Below are positions 42,411 through 50,948 of a DNA stretch of 52,298 nucleotides, in pieces. Both the position numbers and the translations under genes were made by a program. Every line of letters starts with the position of its first letter. Within the stretch, counting starts at the first letter, position 1. This stretch comes from Phycisphaerales bacterium (GTDB taxonomy: Bacteria; Planctomycetota; Phycisphaerae; Phycisphaerales; UBA1924). The stretch spans positions 1 to 52,298 of the forward strand of contig JAJDDM010000031.1 of assembly GCA_029260315.1 (NCBI GenBank). The letters are read 5' to 3'. The notes beneath the pieces were generated by a model. The model was not told the DNA's origin, did not search any database, and saw nothing but the letters and a program-made list of their open reading frames with translations.

Positions 42411-44768
42411 TTAGCCCTTCTTTCCGCACGCGCCGCAACAGCTCGAACCACAACAACTCGAACGGCAGCAACTCGAACGGCAGCAACTCGACTCACAGCA
42501 GTTCGATCCACTCTCCTGCGATCTGCTCACCCGTGAACCGCTTCCGCGAGACCTGCTTCCGCTGTTATTGCCGCTCGAAGAACTCCCCGATGTCTTTGAG
42601 GATGAACCCTCGACGATCTTCACCGTCTCGGTCGAGATCTCCTTGCCGTCGACATAGAGCTTGACGGTAATCGGCTGGGAGGTTTGCAGGTTCTTGAGAT
42701 AGACATTGGCCTCGACGGGCGAGCGAGACTCGGGCGCCAAACTCGTGGTGGGTTTCTCCGATTCCTTGATCTTTCTGTAGAGGCCGGCGGCGTTCTTTGC
42801 GATCACCCGATCGCTCGCGATCTTGAAGTCGTGCTTGTTCGGGCCTTCGAGCTTGTGCGGCAGGCCACCGCTTACTCGAATCTCGATTCTTTTCGGCGTC
42901 ACCGGGATCTTAGGATTGCTCGAGAAGCTCAGTCGGAGCAGGCCGTTGTTGATCGTGATCGGCCCGCCGACGACCGCGACCTTGATGGCGGCCGTTGGAT
43001 CGAGCTTCGCCGTGGAGACGCGCCGGAGGGGGATGGTCCCGAACGCCGAGATCTTGTGGCGTGCCTCATTCCGTTTGGCCTCAACCCCCTTGTCGTCGTC
43101 GGGTGGATCCGAATAGATCCTATCTACCAGAGACTGAAACGAGTCAGGCTGCGGCTCGGTCTTCGTCGACCTCTTGGCTCGGAGTGCGCCCGCGAGCGCC
43201 CTGTACTGGATGGACATCGGGTGCGCCTTGATCTCGGAAAGAAGACTCACAGTTTTCTTCTTTGGAGTACGGAGCTTCTTGGTCCAGATGGAGAACCCCT
43301 CGTCGAGCTCTGCTTCCTGGTACTGCTCTTCGCGCTTGTCGAAATAGCTCAACGAGAGCCAGTAGCCGGTCGCGGTGTGTTTCGTAGAGATTGTCTTGGG
43401 GTCGATCCACGGGAACTCGATATCCACGACGGCCCCGCCGTTGCGAGATGACAGCTTGGTCGCCTGGAACCGCGTGTATTCCTGGCTATTGGGGATGACC
43501 AGCGTCGCCGTGAGGCTCGACTCATCCAGGAACTTCCCGTTGCTGATCGTGACGCGCAGGGACTTGCCGTCATCCAACAACGCCGGGCGAGTCTTCGGCA
43601 GCAGGGCCTTTAAATCCGGGACGCGCTGATTGTCTAGCGAGATCGTGGTGAATGACGCCTCTAGATCAGAGAAGTTCTCCGCCAAGAGCGTCCAAAGCAG
43701 GGGCCCAAGGTCGACCTCTCCAGAATTAATTCCTCTAGCTGTTCGGAATTTCTCCAGCGTCTCCGTAAATTCTTTGAATCTGTTCTCCGAAACATGTCGT
43801 GCAAGCGTGCCAAGAGTGGAGTTGATGGGGCCAGAGTCGCGCCGATTCGAAAAGGCATCCTGCGCCAAGGCATCCATCGTGCTCTTGAGGCCATATACTC
43901 TGTAAAGCTCGGTCTGCCGGATGCGATGAAAGCGCCTCGGCATATCGATGCTCGACTCTCGAACGCGGCCAGTCCTCGGATCCCGATACGACGTCCGTGC
44001 GAACACCGAAAGCGATGCCGGCCAACTTTCCTCGTATCCGTCGGTCTTCTCGACGACGACCAGCAACGTGATCGGCGCCGTCCGGCTGATGAGGCCTAGA
44101 TCCGATCCTCCGTCCTTCGGGAATCGCCCCTGATCATCGAGGATCTGGTACGCCGCGCCGAGCTTGACGCGGATCGTGTTGTCCGTCGAGCGGATGATCT
44201 GGTACGTCGAGTTGAACGACCGCCCCAGAGCGCTGAGGATCTGGTCGTAGCGCCGATTGAGCCCAGCAGATCCCCCGACGCTGCCCACCCCGCCCGCGAT
44301 GCTCGCGGCAAAGTCGACGATCTCCCTGCGGCTGCGAGATCGCATCGCCGACTCGATCGAGTCGGTCACGAGCATCGGGATCACCTTGACGCGATGCTTC
44401 CCGAGCCCATCCCCGCTCTCCTTCGGGTCAACGGCGTAGTCACCGGCGAACAAAGAAAGCGTAGTGTACAGATCTACCGGCGGGTTCTGCGCGTACATCA
44501 TCGCCTGGAGATTCAGCCGCACGACGTATGCGCGAGATTCCCGCTTGCTGTCCGCCTGCTTGATGAACTCGTTCAGCATGGCGACCTCCTGGTAGAGTGC
44601 CGCCGCCAGCTGGTACTGGAGCATCGGATCATCATCGAGAGTGCCCAGCGAACTCAGGCCAGGTAGCGAGCCGGCATCCAAGGATGAGAAGTCAGGCAGC
44701 CCCGCGCTCGTCGAGCCGGATCCATCCGTCGGACCCTGCCCCGTCGCGCTGAACGGCGTGTTCGGCAC
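42411..44768 (-). CDS. Large protein with Cys-pair pentapeptide tail (frameshifted lipoprotein body)
   Basis: A 785-residue open frame that I do not recognise; GTG 44768 is only an apparent start. Upstream codons in this frame (RAEAKSLSATGFRANVVV) read as natural protein, and a lipoprotein signal lies one frame away (44830-45031), so this is probably the body of one gene. The middle is mixed alpha/beta with a hydrophobic Gly-rich stretch at about 160 (SIAGGVGSVGGSAG). The last 30 residues are pentapeptides of the SCCRS type, giving ten or more Cys in pairs. Metal binding or disulphide cross-linking is possible. Base composition in the middle is lower in GC than nearby genes. It lies on the same strand as, and downstream of, the mercury-type genes. 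Confidence 0.7.
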   Translation of the reverse strand: MPNTPFSATGQGPTDGSGSTSAGLPDFSSLDAGSLPGLSSLGTLDDDPMLQYQLAAALYQEVAMLNEFIKQADSKRESRAYVVRLNLQAMMYAQNPPVDLYTTLSLFAGDYAVDPKESGDGLGKHRVKVIPMLVTDSIESAMRSRSRREIVDFAASIAGGVGSVGGSAGLNRRYDQILSALGRSFNSTYQIIRSTDNTIRVKLGAAYQILDDQGRFPKDGGSDLGLISRTAPITLLVVVEKTDGYEESWPASLSVFARTSYRDPRTGRVRESSIDMPRRFHRIRQTELYRVYGLKSTMDALAQDAFSNRRDSGPINSTLGTLARHVSENRFKEFTETLEKFRTARGINSGEVDLGPLLWTLLAENFSDLEASFTTISLDNQRVPDLKALLPKTRPALLDDGKSLRVTISNGKFLDESSLTATLVIPNSQEYTRFQATKLSSRNGGAVVDIEFPWIDPKTISTKHTATGYWLSLSYFDKREEQYQEAELDEGFSIWTKKLRTPKKKTVSLLSEIKAHPMSIQYRALAGALRAKRSTKTEPQPDSFQSLVDRIYSDPPDDDKGVEAKRNEARHKISAFGTIPLRRVSTAKLDPTAAIKVAVVGGPITINNGLLRLSFSSNPKIPVTPKRIEIRVSGGLPHKLEGPNKHDFKIASDRVIAKNAAGLYRKIKESEKPTTSLAPESRSPVEANVYLKNLQTSQPITVKLYVDGKEISTETVKIVEGSSSKTSGSSSSGNNSGSRSRGSGSRVSRSQESGSNCCESSCCRSSCCRSSCCGSSCCGACGKKG
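42436..42510 (-). repeat. Five 15-bp tandem repeats coding the Cys-pair tail
   Basis: Five consecutive 15-bp units such as CAGCAACTCGAACGG (plus strand) lie at 42436-42510. Read on the minus strand each codes one SCC-x-S type pentapeptide. The units differ at several positions, so the array is not freshly expanded. Confidence 0.85.
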
Positions 44769-44829
44769 GACAACATTCGCACGAAACCCCGTCGCCGACA
44801 GACTCTTGGCCTCCGCCCTCTCGCAACCG

Positions 44830-45031
44830 TGGGGGTGACCCGATCGAGCAGGGCATCGGCATCGAGCCTAAAGCGAGGCTGCAAGCGATCGCGAAACTCT
44901 CGCCAGTTGGCGCTCATCACGCCCGTCACGGATACCTCGCCGTAGGTATCCGTCTGCTTATTCGTGCTCGGACAGCCGGCCAAGACAGCCAACGTACCCA
45001 AAAGAAGGCCGCAGCGGCGGATGGTGAGCAT
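44830..45031 (-). pseudogene. N-terminal lipoprotein part of the frameshifted gene
   Basis: From ATG 45031, behind AAGGGA, the frame codes a lipoprotein signal (LLLGTLAVLAGC) and then TNKQTDTYGEVSVTGV and FRDRLQPRFRLDADALLDRV. The following frame turns to Arg-rich non-protein-like sequence. At CCCCC (44830-44834) adding one C restores VTPHGCERAEAKSLSATG in the frame of the 785-residue body. The break is either a real frameshift or a sequencing error in the homopolymer. Confidence 0.7.
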
Positions 45032-45182
45032 GACTGGTTCCCTTGTGAATATGCCGAATCTGCTGCGTGAGCGCGGGGCATAGTCGTGCAGGGTACCAAG
45101 CTGTTAGTGAAGGTGGAACGAAGCAAATTGAAAAGCGGAGAAAACCAAGGAAAACACCGGAGCCTCGAGAGCGTGTGAGAAA

Positions 45183-45198
45183 GACTCAAAAATGAGTC
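45183..45198. promoter_or_regulatory. GACTCA-AAAA-TGAGTC palindrome upstream of the lipoprotein gene
   Basis: A 16-bp perfect inverted repeat lies in the AT-rich 285-bp gap between the merT-like gene and the lipoprotein start on the minus strand. It could be an operator; nothing else in this gap looks like a gene. Confidence 0.4.
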
Positions 45199-45316
45199 AA
45201 ATGCAACTAATATGCGTCTGTCTCGTGCAGACGGGGTCGATGAACAAGAATCGTGCAGGAGCGCAACCGCGCCCATCCAAGTTTGTTGTGGGAGGGTGTT
45301 GCAGGGCACTATTCCC

Positions 45317-45910
45317 TTAGCGCCGCCGACACCCCAATCCCTCGATCACCCCGTCGATCGCTTCGTCATCAACCTCCCCATCCACCACCAGCGTCGCCGA
45401 CCCGCCCTCGGAATCGACCCGCGCCTCGCCAATTCTCACAAGCGCAACCAGCCCCGTCCGCAGATGCACCGCGCACAGCTCGCACGTCATCCCTTCGATC
45501 CCGATCGTCCGCACGCTCGCGCCCGTCTCGGCGCTGGCCGCTTCGACGTCTCCGCCGCTGCCGCCCAGGAAACTCCCCGCGTAGTCTGGAAACGCCGCAA
45601 AGGCGCCGACGACGATCGTCGAGACCCACAGCATCGACTTGGCGAATCGCCCGCCTCGCCCGCGCGAATCGCGGGCGCACGCCGAGCCCTCACGACACGC
45701 TCGCGGGCGATACACCAGAACAAACGCCAGCGCCAGCAGCCCGATCGTCACGACCAGTAACACGGTTCGATGCCGCTCGAAAAAGGCCCCGAGCCCACTC
45801 GCCGAGACGCCCACGCCCACAAGCAAGAGCGGCAGCCAGCAGCACGCCGAGCTCAGCACCGCGCCGCCCGCGGCTCCGACACTCGCGATCACGCCGCCTC
45901 GCGCGCTCAC
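45317..45910 (-). CDS. MerT-like metal transporter fused to an HMA domain
   Basis: A 197-residue protein. Three predicted helices carry the MerT Cys pair (SSACCWLPLLLVGV in the first helix). A C-terminal heavy-metal-associated domain has GMTCELCAVHL with the CxxC. In mer operons MerT imports Hg(II) and MerP is the periplasmic HMA carrier; here both are one protein. No merA reductase is seen in the window, so what happens to the metal inside the cell is unknown. It overlaps the thioredoxin-like gene by four bases. Confidence 0.82.
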   Translation of the reverse strand: MSARGGVIASVGAAGGAVLSSACCWLPLLLVGVGVSASGLGAFFERHRTVLLVVTIGLLALAFVLVYRPRACREGSACARDSRGRGGRFAKSMLWVSTIVVGAFAAFPDYAGSFLGGSGGDVEAASAETGASVRTIGIEGMTCELCAVHLRTGLVALVRIGEARVDSEGGSATLVVDGEVDDEAIDGVIEGLGCRRR

Positions 45911-46254
45911 GAGCAGCGACCCCTCGAATCGCCAGCGCCCTCGCCGCAGCTCGCCGCCTCTGCCCCCAGCGCCGCCGCGATGATCTCGCGCCGTGGCAGC
46001 CCGTCGCCCCCGCTATACACCCGACAGCTCATCGCGTAATCCGTCCGCGTCCGCGCGCTCGGCTCGACATCCACTCCATTCACCTGAATCGTCGGCGACC
46101 CCAGCATCCGCTCGCGCACCGCGTCCTCGTGCGATGTCACCAGCACCTCCTCAACCTTGATCGCCGCGCCCAGCGAATCCGCGATCTCGCGCACCAGTTC
46201 CACCGCCGGCTCGTGATTCGGACAACCCTCAAAGTACACCACGCGCACATGCAT
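45907..46254 (-). CDS. Small thioredoxin-like protein of mer-type operons
   Basis: A 115-residue protein of the thioredoxin-fold family commonly found beside mercury genes: VVYFEGCPNH at the N-terminus (single Cys before the cis loop), LGSPTIQVNGVDVEP, and CRVYSGGDGLPRREIIAAAL. The family is sometimes named after the alkylmercury lyase C-terminal region, but the lyase Cys set is not complete here. It is likely to pass thiol-bound metal. It follows the DUF156 gene by 12 bases. Confidence 0.78.
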   Translation of the reverse strand: MHVRVVYFEGCPNHEPAVELVREIADSLGAAIKVEEVLVTSHEDAVRERMLGSPTIQVNGVDVEPSARTRTDYAMSCRVYSGGDGLPRREIIAAALGAEAASCGEGAGDSRGRCS

Positions 46255-46266
46255 CCTGCTTCCCTT

Positions 46267-46569
46267 TCAACCACGCTTCAACATCGAACCCAGCGCTCGC
46301 ATCGCGCTATCGAACCGCTCCTCGGCGTCGCTCGCCCCGCACTGGGTCAAACACAACCGCAACTCCTCCTCCACGATCTCCACCGCCACCCGGCTCAACG
46401 CCGCCCGCACCGCCGCGACCTGCGTCAGCAACTCGTCGGCGCACCGGCGCTCCTCCACCATCTTCTTGATCCCGCCCACATGCCCCTCAACCCGGCTCAG
46501 CGCGTTGGTCAGCTTCCGCACGCGCTGTTCGTCCAGGTACACGCCGCTCGCTGTCGTCTTCGCAACCAT
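46267..46569 (-). CDS. CsoR/FrmR-type (DUF156) metal-sensing repressor
   Basis: A 100-residue four-helix DUF156 repressor. EGHVGGIKKMVEERRC and the AAVRAAL helix fit the family; Cys43 is the first ligand and Cys73 the last (ELRLCLTQC). The position four before Cys73, a His in copper-sensing CsoR, is Glu69 here, and an extra Cys77 follows. This points to another inducer, perhaps Hg(II), given the neighbours. ATG 46569 starts the family similarity. A CCCCCC-A-GGGGGG operator lies 28 bases upstream. Confidence 0.85.
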   Translation of the reverse strand: MVAKTTASGVYLDEQRVRKLTNALSRVEGHVGGIKKMVEERRCADELLTQVAAVRAALSRVAVEIVEEELRLCLTQCGASDAEERFDSAMRALGSMLKRG

Positions 46570-46596
46570 CAGTGCGCCTCCAGCTTCCGGGCCAAC

Positions 46597-46613
46597 ATCC
46601 CCCCAGGGGGGAT
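46597..46613. promoter_or_regulatory. DUF156 operator palindrome
   Basis: ATCCCCCCAGGGGGGAT is a perfect 17-bp palindrome around a central A, the GC-tract type of operator used by CsoR/RcnR/FrmR repressors. It is 28 bases upstream of the repressor start, so the operon is probably autoregulated. Confidence 0.85.
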
Positions 46614-46654
46614 TATTCCACGCCGAAGAAAGGCCGGGCACGATGTGGACCAAA

Positions 46655-46677
46655 CAGCCCAGAAAACTCCTGGGCTG
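46655..46677. other. Short hairpin between the metal operon and the prepilin-like gene
   Basis: CAGCCCAG and CTGGGCTG pair around AAAACTC. It lies in the gap of about 180 bases between divergent genes, upstream of the plus-strand start at 46754. No T-run follows on either strand, so it is not a clear terminator. Confidence 0.4.
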
Positions 46678-46753
46678 CTATTGAGACTCAGTCGCAGCAG
46701 TCCTATCCTCGCTACCCCGGCGAACCCGCCGGGACGAAGCAAGGGAACCCACG

Positions 46754-47719
46754 ATGCAGACCCTCCCCCTCGGGCGGGCCCGGCGACCCGCCGAGCCCCG
46801 CGCCACCCATCGACCCCCCGCCCCATCTCGACGCGCCCATAACGCACGAACCCCTCGCCGTCGAGCCTTCACGCTCATCGAACTCCTCGTGGTCATCGCC
46901 ATCATCGCCCTGCTCATCGCCATCCTCCTGCCCACCCTCGCGGGCGCTCGCAACGCCGCCAAGGCCACCCTCGACCTCGCCAACCTTCGCTCCCTGGGCC
47001 AGGGCCTGGAGATGTACGCGAGCGAGGAGCAATCCTTCCCTGCCCTTCGCCTCCCCCGCGGCGAGGTCCACGAGAACACCGGACGCCCCCGCGCCCGCTG
47101 GCAATGGTCCATCGGCGACTACGTCGGCCAGCCCTACACCCCCCGCGGCGGCGACGAGTACGACGACTTCATCAACGGACGCAACCCCATCGCTCGCATC
47201 GACAACAGGGTCTTCATGGACCCCACCCATACCCTCGACGACTTCATCGGCGACGACGGCGAAGTCCAGGCACTGCGCAACGGCTCCTACGGATACAACT
47301 ACCACTATCTCGGGAACTCCAGAGGCGAGGCCCCCGACGGCGGACCCGCCAACTATCCCGTCCGCGACAGCCGCATCTTCTTCCCCGCCGAAACCATCTC
47401 CTTCGCCGACACCAACGGAAACCAGAACAAGGTCCGCGACCGCGGCATCCGCGAGCACGGCTACACCATCGACCCGCCCCGTCTCGACACCGACCACAAC
47501 AACGCCCAGTCCTTCGCCCAGGACGACGGCAAGAGCCCCGCCGACGCCCGCCACATGGGCCGCGCCAACGTCGCCTTCCTCGACGGGCACGCCAACCCCA
47601 TGACCCTCGAAGAGATGGGCTACATCGTCCTGGACCGCGAGAACAACCTCGTCGCGCACGACGCCGGCGACAACAGCCTCTGGAACGGCAAGAACGCCGA
47701 CAAGGACGCGACCCGCTGA
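46754..47719 (+). CDS. Prepilin-like protein with N-terminal methylation motif
   Basis: A 321-residue protein. A 38-residue basic, Pro-rich leader, longer than usual, precedes [15 protein letters not shown] with the Glu at +5 and one helix. Downstream are KATLDLANLRSLGQGLEMYA, GSYGYNYHYLGNS and, near the end, ARHMGRANVAFLDGHA, the His-x-DG type motif of planctomycete prepilin-like proteins. It is of the same general kind as the protein at 231-1049. A later start inside the leader is possible. The gene ends before a repeat arm. Confidence 0.83.
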   Translation: MQTLPLGRARRPAEPRATHRPPAPSRRAHNARTPRRRAFTLIELLVVIAIIALLIAILLPTLAGARNAAKATLDLANLRSLGQGLEMYASEEQSFPALRLPRGEVHENTGRPRARWQWSIGDYVGQPYTPRGGDEYDDFINGRNPIARIDNRVFMDPTHTLDDFIGDDGEVQALRNGSYGYNYHYLGNSRGEAPDGGPANYPVRDSRIFFPAETISFADTNGNQNKVRDRGIREHGYTIDPPRLDTDHNNAQSFAQDDGKSPADARHMGRANVAFLDGHANPMTLEEMGYIVLDRENNLVAHDAGDNSLWNGKNADKDATR

Positions 47720-47732
47720 CGGCCTTCTCTCC

Positions 47733-47762
47733 AAACGAGCCGCGACCGTAAGGAAGCGGTCT
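47733..47762. repeat. Solo arm of the GCCGCGACCGT repeat
   Basis: AACGAGCCGCGACCGTAAGG and the following AAGCGGT match the arm at 26806-26832 with two changes. It lies in the 211-bp gap before ffh; no partner arm is near. Confidence 0.7.
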
Positions 47763-47930
47763 TCCCCGAATGCGACGATCGTGTGCCGCGCCCGACATGC
47801 TGGCCGGTGACTCCACATGGGAATCGCCAGCCGGATCAACCTCGCGCCCACGCATAGACTCCTCCGGTCAAGCCCTACATCTTCTCCCGCTCAAATCGCG
47901 GAGCCTCCGCTCGCGCGACAAGGAGTCCCC

Positions 47931-49439
47931 ATGTTCGACCGCCTCTCCGACGGCTTCAACAACGTCTTCCGCAAGCTCTCGGGCCAGGGCCGCATCAGCG
48001 AGTCCAACGTCCAGGACGCCATGGAAGACGTCCGCACCGCCCTCCTCGAAGCAGACGCCCACTACGACGTCGTCGAGCACTTCACAAATAAGGTTTCCAC
48101 CGAAGCCCTCGGCAAAGAGGTCACCAAGAGCCTCAAGCCCGGCCAGGAGATGATCGGCATCGTCCACCAGCAGCTCGTGGACCTCCTCGGTGGCAAGGAC
48201 GAACAGCCCCCCGGCATCCTCAAGATCACCCCCGGGCCCACCGTCGTCATGATGACCGGCCTCCAGGGCTCGGGAAAGACCACGACCTGCGGCAAGCTCG
48301 CCGCCTACCTCAAGAAGCGCGGGCGCACCGTCATGGTCGCCGCATGCGACCTCCAACGCCCCGCCGCCGTCGAGCAGCTCGAGACCGTCGCCACACAAGC
48401 CAACGACATGCCCGGCGGCGCACAGGTTCACTTCTACGGCGAGCCCGACAAGTGCGCCGAATACGGCAAGGCCGTCGGCGTCGCCGTCCAGGTCGCACAG
48501 CGCGCCCTCACCCGCGCCCGCGAGCTCAACGTCGACACCCTCATCCTCGACACCGCCGGTCGCCTGCACATCAACGACGAGCTCATGGACGAGCTCAACA
48601 AGGTCAACCGCGCCCTCACGCCCCACCACATCTTCCTCGTCGTCGACGCCATGACCGGCCAGGACGCCGTCAACTCCGCCAAGGCCTTCCACCAGCGACT
48701 CGAAGTCGACGGCGTGATATTGACCAAGTTTGACTCCGACACCAGAGGCGGCGCCGCGATCTCCGTCAAGCACGTCACCGGGGCACCCATCAAGTTCATC
48801 GGCGTCGGCGAGAAGCTCGACGCCCTCGAAGAGTTCCACGCCGAGCGCATGGCCGGGCGCATCCTCGGCATGGGCGACGTCGTCAGCCTCGTCGAGAAAG
48901 CCCAGCACGAGGTCTCCGAAGAAGATGCCGCCAGGCTCGAGGCCAAGATGGCCAAGGGCGAGATGGGCATGGACGACTTCCTCAAGCAGCTCAAAACCCT
49001 CCGGCGCATGGGCCCCATGAAGCAGATCATGGGCCTGCTCCCCGGCGTGGGCCAGGCCCTCAAGGACGTCCACGTCGAGGACAAGCAACTCGACACCGTC
49101 GAGGCCATGATCCACTCGATGACCCCAGCCGAGCGAGCCCAACCGACCAAGATCGACGGCTCCCGGCGCAGACGCGTCGCCAAGGGCGCCGGCGTCGAGG
49201 GCCAGCAGGTCGCCCAACTCGTCAAGCAGTTCAACGCCATCAACAAGCTCACCAAGTCCATGGCCAACATGGGCGCGACAGACAAGGTCAAGGCCGTCAA
49301 GGAGATGGGCGCCGCCGGCATGGGCGGCATGATGCCCGGCGTCGACGGCCTCCCCGGCTTCCGCACCAAGGGCTCGACAAAGCAGGCCCCAATCAAGTCG
49401 CGGGCCAAGGGCCGCAAGGGACAAAAACGCCGCCGGTGA
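47931..49439 (+). CDS. ffh: Signal recognition particle protein Ffh
   Basis: A 502-residue SRP54/Ffh. The N domain leads to the G domain with GLQGSGKTTTCGKLA (about residue 113), DLQRPAA, DTAGR and TKFDSDTRGGAA. The M domain is Met rich (MGPMKQIMGLLPG and a final MGGMMPG). It binds signal sequences and the SRP RNA and delivers nascent chains to FtsY. ATG 47931 follows AAGGAG. A Lys/Arg-rich end (KSRAKGRKGQKRRR) is unremarkable. The SRP RNA gene is not recognised here. Confidence 0.96.
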   Translation: MFDRLSDGFNNVFRKLSGQGRISESNVQDAMEDVRTALLEADAHYDVVEHFTNKVSTEALGKEVTKSLKPGQEMIGIVHQQLVDLLGGKDEQPPGILKITPGPTVVMMTGLQGSGKTTTCGKLAAYLKKRGRTVMVAACDLQRPAAVEQLETVATQANDMPGGAQVHFYGEPDKCAEYGKAVGVAVQVAQRALTRARELNVDTLILDTAGRLHINDELMDELNKVNRALTPHHIFLVVDAMTGQDAVNSAKAFHQRLEVDGVILTKFDSDTRGGAAISVKHVTGAPIKFIGVGEKLDALEEFHAERMAGRILGMGDVVSLVEKAQHEVSEEDAARLEAKMAKGEMGMDDFLKQLKTLRRMGPMKQIMGLLPGVGQALKDVHVEDKQLDTVEAMIHSMTPAERAQPTKIDGSRRRRVAKGAGVEGQQVAQLVKQFNAINKLTKSMANMGATDKVKAVKEMGAAGMGGMMPGVDGLPGFRTKGSTKQAPIKSRAKGRKGQKRRR

Positions 49440-49505
49440 CTATGAATCGCAAGCGAGTCGACAAGAGTCCGAGCGACGTGAGGGTCTCCAACCATCTGCC
49501 GAACA

Positions 49506-49523
49506 GGCGGTTGGCAAACCGCC
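49506..49523. other. Seven-base-pair hairpin downstream of ffh
   Basis: GGCGGTT and AACCGCC pair around GGCA in the 132-bp gap after ffh. There is no T-run, so it is at best a weak terminator or a stabilising hairpin. Confidence 0.4.
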
Positions 49524-49571
49524 ACCCGAATAATTGCATTACATCGCCTTTGTAAACCCGGAGAATCTAGT

Positions 49572-50939
49572 ATGCTGGTCGCAATGATGCTTCCCGTGCA
49601 AATCGCTCCAGCCGTATTTGTCGCGATCATGATCCAGTTCGCTCGTGCGGATGTCGGCGATCAACTGAGAAAGATCGTGCCGAGCGATGGAATGCCTGGG
49701 GATCTCTTTGGCTTTGCTGTCTCAGCGAGTTCGGACTTTGCAGTTATCGGCGCGCACGCTTCAGATCACAACGGATTCTTCTCTGGCTCGACCTACGTCT
49801 TCGATCTCCGTACAGGGGAGGAGCTCTTGAGGCTCGAAGCAGACGATGGATCACAAAGCGCTCAACTTGGACGAGCGGTCGCGCTCTACGAGAACATCGC
49901 GATTGTCGGCGCTCCCCGAACCGATGACAACGGGGCACAGTCCGGCTCGGCCTACCTCTTCGACATCTCAACGGGCCGACAGATCGCAAAGCTGCTGGCC
50001 GATGATCGCGCCGCGTCAGATTGGTTCGGCGAGGCCGTTGGGATCTCTGGGGTCGCCGCCATCGTTGGTGCATGGCGAGACGACGACAACGGAGATGACT
50101 CGGGTTCGGCATATCTGTTCGAAACGCTTGAAGGCCAGCAACTCGCCAAACTGCTACCCAACGACGGCGCCGTTGGCGATCATTTCGGTGTATCCGTGGA
50201 TGTGAGCGGGTCGCTGGCAGTTGTAGGAGCCAGGCACGACGACGATAATGGGTTAGGCTCTGGCTCAGCATATGTCTTTGACACAGTAACTGGGGAGCAA
50301 GTCTCAAAGCTAGTTGCAATGGACGGGGCAACGGGCGACAATTTCGAGTCATCCGTGGCGATCGCGGGAAATCTCGTGGTCGTTGGTGCTCCCAGCGATG
50401 ACGACAATGGCGACGCCTCTGGGTCGGCGTACTTGTTTGATGCGTTCACTGGTCTGCAACTGGCCAAGCTACTGCCGAACGACGGTGCGAATGGAGACAG
50501 GTTCGGCGTAGCCGTAGACATGTACGAGACCACAGTGATCGTGGGAGCGCATCGCGTCGATGACAGAGGGACTGACGCAGGAGGGGCATACCTCTTTGAC
50601 GCGAGCACAGGAGAGCAGATCGCCAAGATTCTTGCTGACGATCGGGCTGCATTCGATAGCTTCGGTTTTGCGGTCGCGCTGGGTGGCGATCGAGCTTTGG
50701 TCGGTGCCTACCAGGATGACGCCCTCGGCTTTGACTCTGGTGCCGCCTACTTGTTCAGCGCCTCCTCCTGCCCCGCCGATCTCGACGGCGACAACGATGC
50801 CGACGCCGACGACTTCTTCCTCTACCTGGACGCCTTCGCCACCGGCGACACCGACATCTGCGATCTCAACAACGACGCCGACTGCGATGCCGAGGACTTC
50901 TTCGCCTACCTCGACCTCTTCGCCGCCGGCTGCGAATAG
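49572..50939 (+). CDS. Secreted FG-GAP beta-propeller protein with dockerin-like tail
   Basis: A 455-residue protein with a signal peptide, then seven units of about 50 residues, each with a FG(x)AV- or FGVSV-like start and an IVGA/DDDNG/SGSAYLFD ending: the FG-GAP pattern of an integrin-like propeller. The C-terminal 60 residues have CPADLDGDNDADADDFFLYLD and a second DxNxDxDxxD unit, the paired calcium loops of GC-type dockerin domains, which anchor or sort proteins in planctomycetes. The repeat region has lower GC than the tail. Start ATG 49572 has CGGAGA upstream. Confidence 0.85.
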   Translation: MLVAMMLPVQIAPAVFVAIMIQFARADVGDQLRKIVPSDGMPGDLFGFAVSASSDFAVIGAHASDHNGFFSGSTYVFDLRTGEELLRLEADDGSQSAQLGRAVALYENIAIVGAPRTDDNGAQSGSAYLFDISTGRQIAKLLADDRAASDWFGEAVGISGVAAIVGAWRDDDNGDDSGSAYLFETLEGQQLAKLLPNDGAVGDHFGVSVDVSGSLAVVGARHDDDNGLGSGSAYVFDTVTGEQVSKLVAMDGATGDNFESSVAIAGNLVVVGAPSDDDNGDASGSAYLFDAFTGLQLAKLLPNDGANGDRFGVAVDMYETTVIVGAHRVDDRGTDAGGAYLFDASTGEQIAKILADDRAAFDSFGFAVALGGDRALVGAYQDDALGFDSGAAYLFSASSCPADLDGDNDADADDFFLYLDAFATGDTDICDLNNDADCDAEDFFAYLDLFAAGCE

Positions 50940-50948
50940 CAAACCACC

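Noticed and set aside
42436..42510. Possible CRISPR-like short repeats
   Set aside because: Units are contiguous 15-bp repeats inside a coding frame with no spacers and no cas genes.
45907..46254. Alkylmercury lyase (MerB)
   Set aside because: Only the thioredoxin-like small family pattern is present; the catalytic Cys set of MerB is not complete.
46655..46677. Riboswitch or terminator between divergent genes
   Set aside because: Only one 8-bp stem with no T-run or conserved core.
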